Numbered from the stretch's first letter, positions 43,226 through 52,040 are shown. The stretch is DNA of 64,000 nt from Streptomyces alboflavus (GCF_000716675.1 NZ_JNXT01000004.1:1-64000), one strand, 5' to 3'. Notes: generated by a model from the sequence alone, not told the origin. Numbers and translations are program-made.

Positions 43226-44245
43226 GTGCGACGGACCCCCCACCTGCCCCGCCACCGGCTCCCCCTGACGACCGCCTGCCTCACCGTCACCGCGGCCGTC
43301 CTCGGGGTGAGTTCCTGCGCCTGGGGCGGTGACGACGGCAAGGGCACGCGGCTGCCCTCCGCGCCCCGCGGCCTCACCGTGCAGGCGGGCAGCGCCACGT
43401 CCGTGCATGTGATGTGGAACAGCACCACCGACGGCTCCGACGTCACCGGCTACGAGATCTACCGGGGCACCGCCAAGGTGAAGGACGTGCCCGCCGACCA
43501 GCACATGGTGGACATCACCGGCCTCAAGCCGGCGGCCACGTACACCTTCTCCGTGCGGGCCCGCGACGGCCACGGCAACGTCAGCCCCGACAGCAAGAAG
43601 CTGCGGGTCACCACGCCCGCCGCGACCGCCGCCGACCGCAAGGCCCCGTCCCGCCCGGCCACGCTGCGCGGCGAGGCCCAGGGCGGGCACGCGGCGACGC
43701 TGGCGTGGGGCACGTCGAAGGACAACCGCAGCGTGGCCTCGTACGAGATCTACCAGGGCACGACGAAGATCCACAGCGTGGGCGGAGGCACCACCGACAC
43801 GCTGATCACGGGCCTGCGGCCGGGCACGACGTACACGTTCACCGTGAAGGCGCGCGACGCCGCCGACAACTTCTCGGCCGCGAGCCCCGCCGTGCGGGTC
43901 AGGACCGCCGCGGGCAAGGGCAGCGGGCGCGCCACCGCCCCCGCGGACTTCGAGGCCCGGACGCACAAGTCGGGCGACGGGGCGTACTACATCGACCTGA
44001 CCTGGAAGCCCCCGCACACCGGCGGAGCGGTGACGGAGTATCAGATCCACCTGGACGGCAAGAGCGCGACCTCGCTGGTGTTCGGCGGCACGGCGCCCCA
44101 GGGCAAGGCGAAGCACAGCTTCTACATCGGACGGGAGCCCGGCGAGACACACCGCGTGAAGCTCCGCGCCAAGCTGCCCGACGGCACCTGGGGGCGCTAC
44201 TCCCCCGAACGGACCGTCACCACCGCGCGGAGCGGCCCGAAGTAG
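43226..44245 (+). CDS. Secreted lipoprotein with fibronectin type III domains
   Basis: 339 residues. The signal peptide ends in a lipobox-like LGVSSC (Cys near 31). Two clear FnIII domains: about 46-132 (PSAPRGLTVQAGSATSVHVMW, GYEIYRG, LKPAATYTFSVRARDGHGN) and about 138-226 (SRPATLRGEA, SYEIYQG, LRPGTTYTFTVKARDAADN). A third, more divergent one lies at about 235-332 (APADFEARTHKSG, DLTWKPPHTGGAVTEYQIHLDG). GTG at 43226 with GGAAGG seven bases upstream. Extracellular binding or spacer protein; no catalytic domain is attached. Confidence 0.87.
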   Translation: MRRTPHLPRHRLPLTTACLTVTAAVLGVSSCAWGGDDGKGTRLPSAPRGLTVQAGSATSVHVMWNSTTDGSDVTGYEIYRGTAKVKDVPADQHMVDITGLKPAATYTFSVRARDGHGNVSPDSKKLRVTTPAATAADRKAPSRPATLRGEAQGGHAATLAWGTSKDNRSVASYEIYQGTTKIHSVGGGTTDTLITGLRPGTTYTFTVKARDAADNFSAASPAVRVRTAAGKGSGRATAPADFEARTHKSGDGAYYIDLTWKPPHTGGAVTEYQIHLDGKSATSLVFGGTAPQGKAKHSFYIGREPGETHRVKLRAKLPDGTWGRYSPERTVTTARSGPK

Positions 44246-44335
44246 GTGATCTCGTTCCGCTCCATGGGGATGTTTCCGCCTTTATGATCACCGCGGGTCC
44301 CCAGGGGGGAGGCCCGTATCGATCAGGAGGGGAAC

Positions 44336-44698
44336 ATGTCCGGAGTCTCCAGGCGGTCCTTGTTGGGCTACTCGGGTTCGGCCGCGGCCGGCGCGGTACT
44401 CGCTTCGGCGGGTACGGCCCAGGCGGATGAGAAGAGCGGCGCCGCGGCCGCGCAGACCGCCGAGGGCAGCCAGGCGGCGGTGGCGTTCGAACCGGGGACG
44501 CAGTTCAGCGGGCGCGTCCAGCACAGCTCGGGCTACGCGGAGCTGTCCATGACCTTCAGCGTCCGGCACGAGGAGCGCTCGGGGCAGCAGGAGGTCACGC
44601 CCGCGGACATCGCGGAGGCCCTCAACGACCTCGCCGCCAAGCGCGGCTGGCCGCCCATCACCTTCTACGGCACGCCGCCGAAGGCCCGCCTGAACTGA
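44336..44698 (+). CDS. Small Tat-exported protein
   Basis: 120 residues. Twin-arginine signal peptide VSRRSLLGYSGSAAAGAVLASAGTAQA (residues 4-30) with cleavage after AQA. The mature 90 residues begin with an Ala-rich segment, then AELSMTFSVRHEERSGQQEVTPADIAEALNDLAAKRGWPPITFYG. No recognised family. GGAGGGG upstream of the ATG. Tat export suggests folding, perhaps with a cofactor, before secretion. Confidence 0.85.
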   Translation: MSGVSRRSLLGYSGSAAAGAVLASAGTAQADEKSGAAAAQTAEGSQAAVAFEPGTQFSGRVQHSSGYAELSMTFSVRHEERSGQQEVTPADIAEALNDLAAKRGWPPITFYGTPPKARLN

Positions 44699-44723
44699 CC
44701 CGGGCGGCCGCCCCCGAGAGCCA

Positions 44724-44755
44724 CCCCCGCACCGGACGCCGATCGGGTGCGGGGG
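44724..44755. terminator. Terminator between convergent genes
   Basis: CCCCCGCACC (44724-44733) and GGTGCGGGGG (44746-44755), a perfect 10-bp stem with a 12-base loop, between the Tat protein and the PadR gene. Confidence 0.65.
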
Positions 44756-44773
44756 CATCCGGCCGGGGCCGTC

Positions 44774-45373
44774 TCACCCGCCCTGACCACGGCGCGCCGA
44801 CCCCGACGGGGCCCGCCGCGCGCTCTCCCGCCGCTCCAGCAGCTCCGCCGTCCGCAGGCACCACTCGCGTGTCTCGCGCTCGAAGGCGAGCCCGCGCTGA
44901 CAGGTCAGATACGGCCCGATCCGCTGCCCCGCGAGCAGGAACTCCGCCTCGTCAAGATCCCCGCGCAGCCGCCGAAGGAGCTTCCCCAGGACCTCGGCCT
45001 TGGCCTCGGCGACCGCCGCGCGCTCCTGGAGTTGGGCGATCACCGGCGCCGCGTCGACGCCGTCGACCGCCTGCACCTTGACCAGCAGGTCGTCCCGGAT
45101 GAACGACGGCTTCGCGGGCGCGGCGGCGAAGCGCTCCAGCTCCGCGACGCCCGCGTCCGTCACCCGGAACATCCGCTTGTTGGGTCGCCCGTCCTGCACC
45201 ACCTCGCGCCCGGCGACCAAGCCGTCGCTCTCCAGGCGCGACAGCTCGGCGTACAACTGCTGCGGCAGCGCATGCCAGAAGTTGGCGACGCCGATGTCGA
45301 AGCCCTTGGCCAGCTGATAGCCGCTGAACTCGCCGTCGAGCAGTGCCGCGAGCACCGCGTGCCGCAGAGCCAT
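44774..45373 (-). CDS. PadR-family regulator
   Basis: 199 residues. PadR winged helix at 1-85 (MALRHAVLAALLDGEFSGYQLAKGF, LPQQLYAELSRLESDGLVAGREV, KRMFRVTDAGVAELERF) and a C-terminal Vir_act_alpha_C-type helical dimer domain (about 95-180). GGGAGAGG upstream of the ATG. Divergent from an NTF2-like gene with an inverted-repeat cluster between them, so it probably represses that gene and itself. Confidence 0.88.
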   Translation of the reverse strand: MALRHAVLAALLDGEFSGYQLAKGFDIGVANFWHALPQQLYAELSRLESDGLVAGREVVQDGRPNKRMFRVTDAGVAELERFAAAPAKPSFIRDDLLVKVQAVDGVDAAPVIAQLQERAAVAEAKAEVLGKLLRRLRGDLDEAEFLLAGQRIGPYLTCQRGLAFERETREWCLRTAELLERRESARRAPSGSARRGQGG

Positions 45374-45492
45374 GTCCGACCTCTCCCTCTGTCCCCGATA
45401 TCCCCGATGTCCCGGTGCCGCCCCCGTGCCGCGCGGGCCTCTCCTTCCGGGCGCCCCGCGCAGTCTTCCCTTCCGGGCACCGCGACGCCATG

Positions 45493-45528
45493 ATAGTCAT
45501 CATTCTGACTACTCAGATTCTTGACTAT
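45493..45528. promoter_or_regulatory. Candidate PadR operator
   Basis: ATAGTCA (45493-45499), TGACTA (45506-45511) and TGACTAT (45522-45528): one palindrome TAGTCA-N6-TGACTA plus a third half-site, ending 10 bases before the NTF2-like ATG. Confidence 0.5.
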
Positions 45529-45538
45529 GGAGGTTCGT

Positions 45539-46015
45539 ATGGCCACCGCACCGTCCGCCGACAGCGTCCCCGCCGCGGCCCGCGACGCCGTCGCCCGCTT
45601 CCGCGAGGCCGTCGAGAAGCGCGACATCAGCGTGCTCGACGCTCTGTTCACGCCGGACATCCGCTTCTACAGCCCGGTGAAGTTCCAGCCCTTCGAGGGC
45701 CGCGAGATGGTGGTCGGGCTCTTCGGGGTGCTGCTCCGGCTCTTCGAGGACTTCCGGTACGTCGGGTCCTACGAGGGCGCGGCACAGACCAGCAGCGACG
45801 GGAGCGAGGCGGTGTCGGCCGTGCTGCTGTTCCGCACGACCGTGTCCGGCAAGGAGATCCACGGCATCGACCTGCTGCACTTCGACGAGGACGGCCGGAT
45901 CAAGGAGTTCACGGTGATGGTGCGGCCGCAGTCGGCCGTCCAGACGCTCGGGCAGGCCGTGTACGCGGGCCTGGTCGCCGACGGCCTGGTGCCGCCCCTT
46001 CCCGAGGAGGGGTGA
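45539..46015 (+). CDS. NTF2/SnoaL-like protein
   Basis: 158 residues. Cone-shaped NTF2 fold: VARFREAVEKRDISVLDALFTPDIRFYSPVKFQPFEGREMVVGLF, then LFRTTVSGKEIHGIDLLHFDEDGRIKEFTVMVRP. ATG at 45539 is chosen because GGAGG lies five bases upstream. The family includes polyketide cyclases, isomerases and binding proteins; the function here is unknown. It is divergent from PadR. Confidence 0.85.
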   Translation: MATAPSADSVPAAARDAVARFREAVEKRDISVLDALFTPDIRFYSPVKFQPFEGREMVVGLFGVLLRLFEDFRYVGSYEGAAQTSSDGSEAVSAVLLFRTTVSGKEIHGIDLLHFDEDGRIKEFTVMVRPQSAVQTLGQAVYAGLVADGLVPPLPEEG

Positions 46016-46043
46016 CACCGGGCCGGTCGGTGACGGTGGCGGA

Positions 46044-47435
46044 TCAGGCGGACAGCGGCACGTCCAGGCGCGCCTTGCGGTGGCTGAACGTCTCGATGGA
46101 GTGCGGGCCGTGGTAGGCGCCGAGGCCGCTCTCGCCGACGCCGCCGAACGGCAGCTCGGGGACGGAGAGATGGGCCATCGGCAGGCCGAAGCCGAGCCCG
46201 CCCGACGAGGTCTCGGCGGCGAGCCGCTCGCGGGTGACGTCCGCCTCGGTGAACGCGTACAGGGCGAGCGGCTTGTCCCGGTCGTTGATGAACTCGATGG
46301 CCTCGTCCAGGCCTTCGACCTCGACGATCGGCAGGACGGGGCCGAAGATCTCCTCGCGCATGACGGGCTCGTCGGGCTTGACCCCGCCGAGCACGGTCGG
46401 CGCGATGTACTTCGTGGCCCGGTCGGTCTGCCCGCCGGTCACCAGACGGCCCGAGCCGAGCAGCCCCGAGAGCCGGTCGAAGTGCCGCTCGTTGACGATC
46501 CGGCCGTACGCGTCCGACGCCGCCGGGTCCGCACCGTACCGCTGCGCGATCGCCTCCGTGAGCGCGGTCTCCAGGGCGCGGGCGGTGGCCGGGTCGGTGA
46601 GGACGTAGTCGGGGGCGACGCAGGTCTGCCCGGCGTTGGCGAACTTGGCCTGGGCCAGGCGCCGGGCGACCTCCTGGACGTCCACGCCGGAGTCGACGAA
46701 CGCCGGTGACTTTCCGCCCAGTTCGAGCGTGACGGGGGTCAGGTGCTCGGCGGCGGCGCGCATCACGATGCGGCCGACGGTGCCGTTGCCGGTGTAGAAG
46801 ATGTGGTCGAAGCGCTGGGCGAGCAGCGCGGTGGTCTCGGGCACACCGCCCTCGACGACGGCCACGGCGTCGGTGTCCAGGTAGCGCGGCAGCAGGCGGG
46901 CGACGGCCGCGGAGGTGGCGGGCGCCATCTCGCTGGGCTTGACGACGACCGCGTTGCCCGCGGCGAGCGCCCCGGCGACGGGTACGAGGAGGAGCTGCGC
47001 GGGGTAGTTCCACGGCGCGATGACGAGGACGACACCGAGCGGGTCGACCTGGGTGCCCGCGCTGGCCCGCTCCCCGAAGACGCCGCTGACGTCGACGGAC
47101 TGCGGGCGCAACCAGTCCTCCAGGTTTTCGAGGGTGTGGTCGATCTCCCTGATGCTGAAGTCGACTTCAGAGCGGTAGGCCTCGGCGCGCGGCTTGCCGA
47201 GGTCGGCGTGCAGGGCGTCCGCGATGTCCTCGCGGTGCTCGGTGAGCATCTCGCGCAGCCCGGTGAGCTGGCGCACTCGCCATGCGAGGGGGCGGGTGCG
47301 GCCGGTGCGGAAGGTGGCGCGGAGGCGGGCCACGAGGGCGGCGGGGTCCTCGGGGCCAGAGGGGTTCGCGGGGTTCGCGGGGTTCGCGGGGTTCGCGGTG
47401 TTAGCGGTGTTCGCGGGGGTGCTGCTGGCGTTCAT
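46044..47435 (-). CDS. Aldehyde dehydrogenase (class 3-like)
   Basis: 463 residues. Catalytic Cys in FANAGQTCVAPDYVL, catalytic Glu in TLELGGKSPAFV, NAD-binding APWNYPAQLL and FYTGNGTVGR. The first 25 residues are an Asn-Pro-Ala/Thr repeat encoded by a 9-bp minisatellite and are probably not conserved. It starts 7 bases after the TetR gene and is third in a DJ-1/TetR/ALDH operon. It oxidises aldehydes to acids; the natural substrate is unknown. Confidence 0.92.
   Translation of the reverse strand: MNASSTPANTANTANPANPANPANPSGPEDPAALVARLRATFRTGRTRPLAWRVRQLTGLREMLTEHREDIADALHADLGKPRAEAYRSEVDFSIREIDHTLENLEDWLRPQSVDVSGVFGERASAGTQVDPLGVVLVIAPWNYPAQLLLVPVAGALAAGNAVVVKPSEMAPATSAAVARLLPRYLDTDAVAVVEGGVPETTALLAQRFDHIFYTGNGTVGRIVMRAAAEHLTPVTLELGGKSPAFVDSGVDVQEVARRLAQAKFANAGQTCVAPDYVLTDPATARALETALTEAIAQRYGADPAASDAYGRIVNERHFDRLSGLLGSGRLVTGGQTDRATKYIAPTVLGGVKPDEPVMREEIFGPVLPIVEVEGLDEAIEFINDRDKPLALYAFTEADVTRERLAAETSSGGLGFGLPMAHLSVPELPFGGVGESGLGAYHGPHSIETFSHRKARLDVPLSA
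47361..47414. repeat. 9-bp minisatellite in the aldehyde dehydrogenase 5' end
   Basis: Four perfect GGGGTTCGC units (47361-47396) and two variants (GGTGTTAGC, GGTGTTCGC). On the coding strand they give Ala-Asn-Pro or Ala-Asn-Thr triplets at residues 8-25. Confidence 0.85.
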
Positions 47436-47442
47436 GGGGTCC

Positions 47443-48144
47443 TCAGGAGTGTGACTCGGGTGCGGGCAGGAGCCCGGTGAGCAGGGCGTCGGTGGCGGGG
47501 CGCAGCAGGTGCGCCGCGGCGGGGAGGGATTCCAGGCCGATGACGAGGGCGAGGCAGACGTCGGCGGCCTGGGCGGGGGTGAGGGGGGTGGCGGTGGCCC
47601 GGGCGGGGGTGGACGTGGACCCGGCGGCGGGGACGAGGGTGGTTCCGGCGGGAGGTGGCGGGGACCCGGCCGGGGTGGGCCCGGTGTCCGTGTCGGCCTG
47701 CGTGCCCCCGGCGGCTCCCGCGGGCGCGGCCGCCACGCCCGTCCCGGTGAACTGCTCGGTCAGCAGCTCCCGGATCCGGTCCGTGAACGCGTCGCAGATG
47801 TCGCCGGACAGGCGCGCCTTGGCGTCGAGGAGTTCCGCGGCGTGCCCCGCCCCGCCCGCGAGGTCGAGGACCAGGTCGAGCTTGGCGGCCAGGATGCCGT
47901 GGATCCGCTCGGCGGCGGGCGCGTCGGCGGTGGCGGCCGCCGCGGCCCGCTCCAGCGCCCGGTCGTGCAGGCGCCGGGCGAGCTGCCGGACCGCGTCGTC
48001 CTTGCCGCGTACGTACTGGTAGACTGCGGACCGGGACACACCCATCTCGCCCGCGATGTCGTCCATCGTGGTGCGCCGCACGCCGTACCTGCTCAGGCAC
48101 GTGTACGTCGCGTCGAGGACGTCGGTGAGCCGGTCGCCCGCCAT
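47443..48144 (-). CDS. TetR-family regulator
   Basis: 233 residues. TetR HTH at about 8-55 (VLDATYTCLSRYGVRRTTMDDIAGEMGVSRSAVYQYVRGKDD). The C-terminal ligand domain is interrupted by a Pro/Thr/Ala-rich insert (about 137-190) rarely seen in the family. The start is three bases after the DJ-1 stop and the end seven bases before the ALDH start, so all three are cotranscribed. It probably senses a reactive carbonyl and controls its own operon. Confidence 0.88.
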   Translation of the reverse strand: MAGDRLTDVLDATYTCLSRYGVRRTTMDDIAGEMGVSRSAVYQYVRGKDDAVRQLARRLHDRALERAAAAATADAPAAERIHGILAAKLDLVLDLAGGAGHAAELLDAKARLSGDICDAFTDRIRELLTEQFTGTGVAAAPAGAAGGTQADTDTGPTPAGSPPPPAGTTLVPAAGSTSTPARATATPLTPAQAADVCLALVIGLESLPAAAHLLRPATDALLTGLLPAPESHS

Positions 48145-48147
48145 CGC

Positions 48148-48843
48148 TCAGCCCAGCGCCGTGACGAACCGGGCGGCGAGCGGGGCCGCCGACGCCGGGT
48201 TCTGGCCGGTGTACAGGTTGCCGTCGGCGACGATGTGCGGCGCCCACGGCTCGCCCTCCTGGAAGTCGACGCCGAGGGCGACGAGCCGGTCCTGGAGCAG
48301 CCACGGCGCACGGTCGGCGAACCCGGCCTGGGTCTCCTCGGCGTTGCTGAACGCGGTCACGCGGCGGCCCGCGAAGGGCGAGCCGCCCTCGACGTCGGCG
48401 GTGGCCAGCAGAGCGGCGGGGCCGTGGCAGACGATGCCGAGGGGCTTGCCGGACGCGAGGGCCGCGATCAGGAGGGCACCGGAAGCGGCGTTCACCGCGA
48501 GGTCCTCCATCGGGCCGTGGCCGCCGGGGTAGAACACGCCGGCGTAGTCGTCGAGCCGCACGTCCTCCAGGGCCACGGGCTGCTTGAGCGCGGCGACGCC
48601 CGCCAGGAGGGCGGCGATGGCGTCGGCGTTCTCCTGGCCGTCGTTCAGCTCGGGCGCGAGGCTCGCCGGGTCCATCGTCGGCTCGACCCCTCCGGGCGTC
48701 GCGACCACGACGTCGTAGCCGGCCTCGGTGAAGGCCCGGTACGGAGCCGCGACCTCCTCGGCCCAGTAGCCGCTCGGGTGCGCGGTGCCGTCGGCCAGCG
48801 TCCATACGTCGGAGCCGGTGACCACCATCAAGATCTTCGCCAT
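48148..48843 (-). CDS. DJ-1/PfpI (Hsp31-like) protein
   Basis: 231 residues. Nucleophile elbow GIVCHGPAAL with the catalytic Cys, upstream Glu in the GYWAEEVAAPYRAF segment, and GVFYPGGHGPMEDL. The Hsp31-like type includes glutathione-independent glyoxalases. ATG at 48843 with GAAGGA seven bases upstream. First gene of an operon with a TetR regulator and an aldehyde dehydrogenase, consistent with carbonyl detoxification. Confidence 0.9.
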   Translation of the reverse strand: MAKILMVVTGSDVWTLADGTAHPSGYWAEEVAAPYRAFTEAGYDVVVATPGGVEPTMDPASLAPELNDGQENADAIAALLAGVAALKQPVALEDVRLDDYAGVFYPGGHGPMEDLAVNAASGALLIAALASGKPLGIVCHGPAALLATADVEGGSPFAGRRVTAFSNAEETQAGFADRAPWLLQDRLVALGVDFQEGEPWAPHIVADGNLYTGQNPASAAPLAARFVTALG

Positions 48844-48953
48844 AGCCCAGTCCTTCTCTCGTGTGACGCCTGTGATGCCTTGTCTCGTGCGACTCCCTGA
48901 CATTTCGTGCGCAGAACGTCAGGTCGCCGGTGATCCGAAGGTAGGACGCCGAG

Positions 48954-49001
48954 CCATAGAGTTCCAATACGATCTCCGGTATGCCCCATAGAGATTCCAA
49001 T
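48954..49001. repeat. Direct repeat overlapping the LysR start
   Basis: CCATAGAGTTCCAAT (48954-48968) and CCATAGAGATTCCAAT (48986-49001), 32 bases apart. The second copy lies inside the first codons of the LysR gene. They may be regulator half-sites for the DJ-1/LysR divergent promoter. Confidence 0.55.
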
Positions 49002-49973
49002 GGCACGAGCTCAGCGCGGGTCCGCCGGGCACGGCCCGCGCCGTCGCCCGCCGAGGTCGCCCCGGCACGCGCGCCGCTCGACCTGTCCCTGCTGCGTACC
49101 TTCCTCGCCGTGCACCGCTCCGGCTCCTTCACGGCGGCCGCACGGGTGCTCGGGCTCTCGCAGCCGACGGTGACGACGCAGATCCGCTCCCTGGAGCAGC
49201 AGCTCGGCCGGGAGCTGTTCGAGCGGCGGCCACGCGGGGCCGTGCCGACGTCCGTCGCCGACGAGCTGGCCACCCAGGTGGCGGCTCCCATCGACGCGCT
49301 CGCCGCCGTGGCGGAGCGCGGCCCGCTCGCCGCCGAGAAGCGCCCGGACCCGGTGCACCTGGCGGGTCCAGCCGAGCTGCTCTGTGCCCGCGTCCTGCCC
49401 GCGCTCGCGCCGCTCACCGACCAGGGGGTGCGGCTGCGGGTCACCATGGGCCTCACCGACGAGCTCCTCGACGGGCTCCGCGGCGGCCGCTTCGACCTGG
49501 TGATCTCGACGCTGCGGCTGCGCGGGCGGATCTTCGGCGCGGTGCCGCTCGCGGACGAGGAGTTCGTGCTTGTCGCCTCGCCGGAGTGGGCGGAGCGCAT
49601 CGGCCCGCGGCGGGTCGCGGCGGAGGGGCCCGCCGCGCTGCGCGGGGTGCCGATCGTCGCGTACGCCGACGATCTGCCCATCGCCCGCAGGTACTGGTGG
49701 CACGTCTTCGGCGAGCGCCTGACCGAGCAGCCCGCGATCACCGTGCCGGACCTGCGCGGGGTGCTCGCCGCGGTGGCGGCCGGGGCGGGCATCAGCGTGC
49801 TGCCGCGCTATCTGTGCCTGGACGCGCTGGCCGCCGGCGCCGTGGTGCCGCTGCTGCTGCCCGAGGACCCGCCGATCAACACGGGCTATCTCGCGCAGCG
49901 GCCCGGCGCCGCCGCCAACCCGCATGTGCTCCTCGTCCGGGACCGGATGCTGCGGTCGGCGCCGTCGTGGTGA
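48981..49973 (+). CDS. LysR-family regulator
   Basis: 330 residues. The LysR HTH starts at about residue 33 (LDLSLLRTFLAVHRSGSFTAAARVLGLSQPTVTTQIRSLEQQLGRELFERR); the substrate domain follows. The first 30 residues are an Arg/Pro/Ala-rich extension. The ATG at 48981 has no good ribosome site, so a downstream GTG near 49019 is possible. It is divergent from the DJ-1 operon and is its most likely regulator besides the internal TetR. Confidence 0.87.
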   Translation: MPHRDSNGTSSARVRRARPAPSPAEVAPARAPLDLSLLRTFLAVHRSGSFTAAARVLGLSQPTVTTQIRSLEQQLGRELFERRPRGAVPTSVADELATQVAAPIDALAAVAERGPLAAEKRPDPVHLAGPAELLCARVLPALAPLTDQGVRLRVTMGLTDELLDGLRGGRFDLVISTLRLRGRIFGAVPLADEEFVLVASPEWAERIGPRRVAAEGPAALRGVPIVAYADDLPIARRYWWHVFGERLTEQPAITVPDLRGVLAAVAAGAGISVLPRYLCLDALAAGAVVPLLLPEDPPINTGYLAQRPGAAANPHVLLVRDRMLRSAPSW

Positions 49974-50217
49974 CACGCGTGGCCGGGTGACAGCGGGTCA
50001 GTCGGCCGCGAGGCGCCGGACGCTCCGGGGACGCCGGGCACGCCCCTGAAACGCGGTCAGCTCTCCGCCGGACGATGGACTCCGTCACCTGCCCGGGGGC
50101 AGTCCGCATGCGGTACGGGCTGACGCCGCGTTGGCTCGTCGTCAGGTAGCACGGACGTTTCCCAATTCCGGCGGCGCACGGGACGTACCGCCAACCGTGC
50201 CACCGGAGGGCAGACGC

Positions 50218-50721
50218 ATGCGTACTACTCAGATATCGCTCCGCTCCGGACTGGCCGTGGCCGCCATCGCACTCCCGCTGGCACTGACCGCCCCCTCGGC
50301 GGTCGCGGGACCCGGGATCAACGTGACCGTCACCGGGACGACCGTGCAGGTCACCACGACTGCCTGTCCAGGCGGCGGCAAGGCCGCGCTGATGAGCGGC
50401 GGCAACGCCAGCTTCGCCGCGGGGCGGCAGGCCCAGCTGTCGGGCGGCAGTGCCTCCTGGACCAATGCCAGTCCCGGCACCCATACGGTGGCCGTGCTCT
50501 GTCAGGACGGTTCGGCGGCCGGTTCGCAGTCGGTCACGGTCGGCACGACCGGGACGACCTCGTCGACGACGGCACCCGCGCGCGGTGTGCGCGGTGGCAT
50601 CGGCGGCGCGGTCGAGGACTACGGCACGATCACGCTGGTCGCGGGCGGGGCCCTGGTGGCCGCGGGTGTGACGGGCGGCGTGCTGTACTTCCGGCGCCAC
50701 ACGGTGCACCGCCACTTCTGA
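50218..50721 (+). CDS. Secreted, membrane-anchored small protein
   Basis: 167 residues. Signal peptide (1-30, cleavage near SAVAG), then a beta-rich domain (GINVTVTGTTVQVTTTACPGGGKAALMSGGNASFAAGRQAQLSGG...GTHTVAVLCQDG) with one Cys pair, a Thr/Ser-rich stalk, and a C-terminal membrane helix followed by a basic tail (LVAGGALVAAGVTGGVLYFRRHTVHRHF). ATG with GGAGGG seven bases upstream. Surface protein of a kind common in Streptomyces; function unknown. Confidence 0.85.
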   Translation: MRTTQISLRSGLAVAAIALPLALTAPSAVAGPGINVTVTGTTVQVTTTACPGGGKAALMSGGNASFAAGRQAQLSGGSASWTNASPGTHTVAVLCQDGSAAGSQSVTVGTTGTTSSTTAPARGVRGGIGGAVEDYGTITLVAGGALVAAGVTGGVLYFRRHTVHRHF

Positions 50722-50792
50722 CCCTGTCCCCCACGGTGGCCCAGCTCCTCTCGGCCACCGCTCCGGCCGGGCCCACTTCCGGCCACCGCCTC

Positions 50793-50812
50793 GGCCGGGG
50801 TTCGCCCCGGCC
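50793..50812 (+). terminator. UUCG hairpin downstream of the surface protein
   Basis: GGCCGGGG-TTCG-CCCCGGCC, an 8-bp stem with a stable TTCG loop, 72 bases after the stop. A second hairpin GGGCGGCACG / CGTGCCGCCC lies at 50911-50942. Confidence 0.6.
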
Positions 50813-51016
50813 ACCGAACGGCCCGCGCCCGGCCCCGGCACTCCCACCGGATCCGGGCCCGGGCCTTCGTGCGTGCGGCGGGGGCGGCCGGCGCACCCCG
50901 ACTCGAACGCGGGCGGCACGCCCCGCCCCTGACGTGCCGCCCGCCGCCGGAACCGGTCGACGTGCTTTTTCCGCACGCCCGTGGACATTCCCCAGCGGCT
51001 ACCGGAGCCTGTCCCT

Positions 51017-51925
51017 GTGGACTCGTCCCTGACCACGTTCCTGCTGCCCGCCGTCCTCGCCGTGATCATGTTCGGCCTCGGACTCGGCCTGACCGTGGCC
51101 GACTTCCGCCGGGTCACCACGCATCCCCGGCCCGTGGCCGTCGCCCTCTGCTGCCAGTTGGTGCTGCTGCCCGCCGCCTGTCTCGGCCTGGTCCTCGCCT
51201 TCGACCTGAGCCCCGCGCTCGCCGTCGGCATGATGCTGCTCGCGGCCTCCCCCGGCGGCACGATGGCCAATATCTTCAGCCATCTCTTCGGCGGTGACGT
51301 CGCCCTCAACGTCACGCTCACCGCCATCAATTCGGTGATCGCCGTCTTCACGCTGCCGATCGTCGTGAATCTCTCCCTCGACCACTTCATGTCCGGCACG
51401 GACGAGGCCCTGGGACTGCGCTTCGACAAGACCCTCCAGGTCTTCCTCGTCGTCCTTGTGCCGGTCGCGGCGGGGATGCTGGTCCGACAGCGCCACCCGG
51501 ACTTCGCGGAGCGCTCCACGCGGGCGGTCAAGGTGACGGCGGTGACCGCGCTCGTCGGCGTCATCATCGCGGCGGTCGTCAGCGAGCGGAAGAACGTGCT
51601 CGGCTATCTCGCCGACGTCGGCCACGTCGCCTTCCTCTTCGCCGCGATCTCCCTCACCGTCGGCTACGGAGCGACCCGGCTCGCCCGCGGCGACCACCGG
51701 CAGTCCGTCGCCACCTGCTTCGAGATCGGCATGCACAACACCACCCTGTCGATGGCCATCGCCCTCAGCCCCTCCCTCCTCGACAGCACCCGCATGGCCA
51801 TCCCGTCGGCGGTGTACGCGGTGGAGATGTTCCTCATGGCCCTCGCAGCGGGCTTCCTGCTGCGCCGGATCGCCCCGCCGGATACCACCGCCGACAGCAC
51901 GGGGGCCCAGCCTGCCCAGGCGTGA
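51017..51925 (+). CDS. Bile acid:sodium symporter (BASS) family transporter
   Basis: 302 residues, about nine to ten membrane segments. BASS signatures: VLAVIMFGLGLGLTVADFRRV, MMLLAASPGGTMANIFSHLFGGDVALNVTLTAINS and CFEIGMHNTTLSMAIAL, which contain the crossover motifs of the Na+ sites. GTG at 51017 is favoured; the upstream GGAG is nine bases away, but a GTG at 50981 is possible. The substrate is unknown; organic anions are typical. Confidence 0.85.
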   Translation: MDSSLTTFLLPAVLAVIMFGLGLGLTVADFRRVTTHPRPVAVALCCQLVLLPAACLGLVLAFDLSPALAVGMMLLAASPGGTMANIFSHLFGGDVALNVTLTAINSVIAVFTLPIVVNLSLDHFMSGTDEALGLRFDKTLQVFLVVLVPVAAGMLVRQRHPDFAERSTRAVKVTAVTALVGVIIAAVVSERKNVLGYLADVGHVAFLFAAISLTVGYGATRLARGDHRQSVATCFEIGMHNTTLSMAIALSPSLLDSTRMAIPSAVYAVEMFLMALAAGFLLRRIAPPDTTADSTGAQPAQA

Positions 51926-52040
51926 CGAACGCCGCCGACGGCCACGTAAGACTTTCGTCATGTGAATCCGGGAGTTCCGGGCACCCCGCCGACGTCGTAC
52001 CGGGAGAGGATCACCACTCCATCCCCGACGGAGGCATCAC

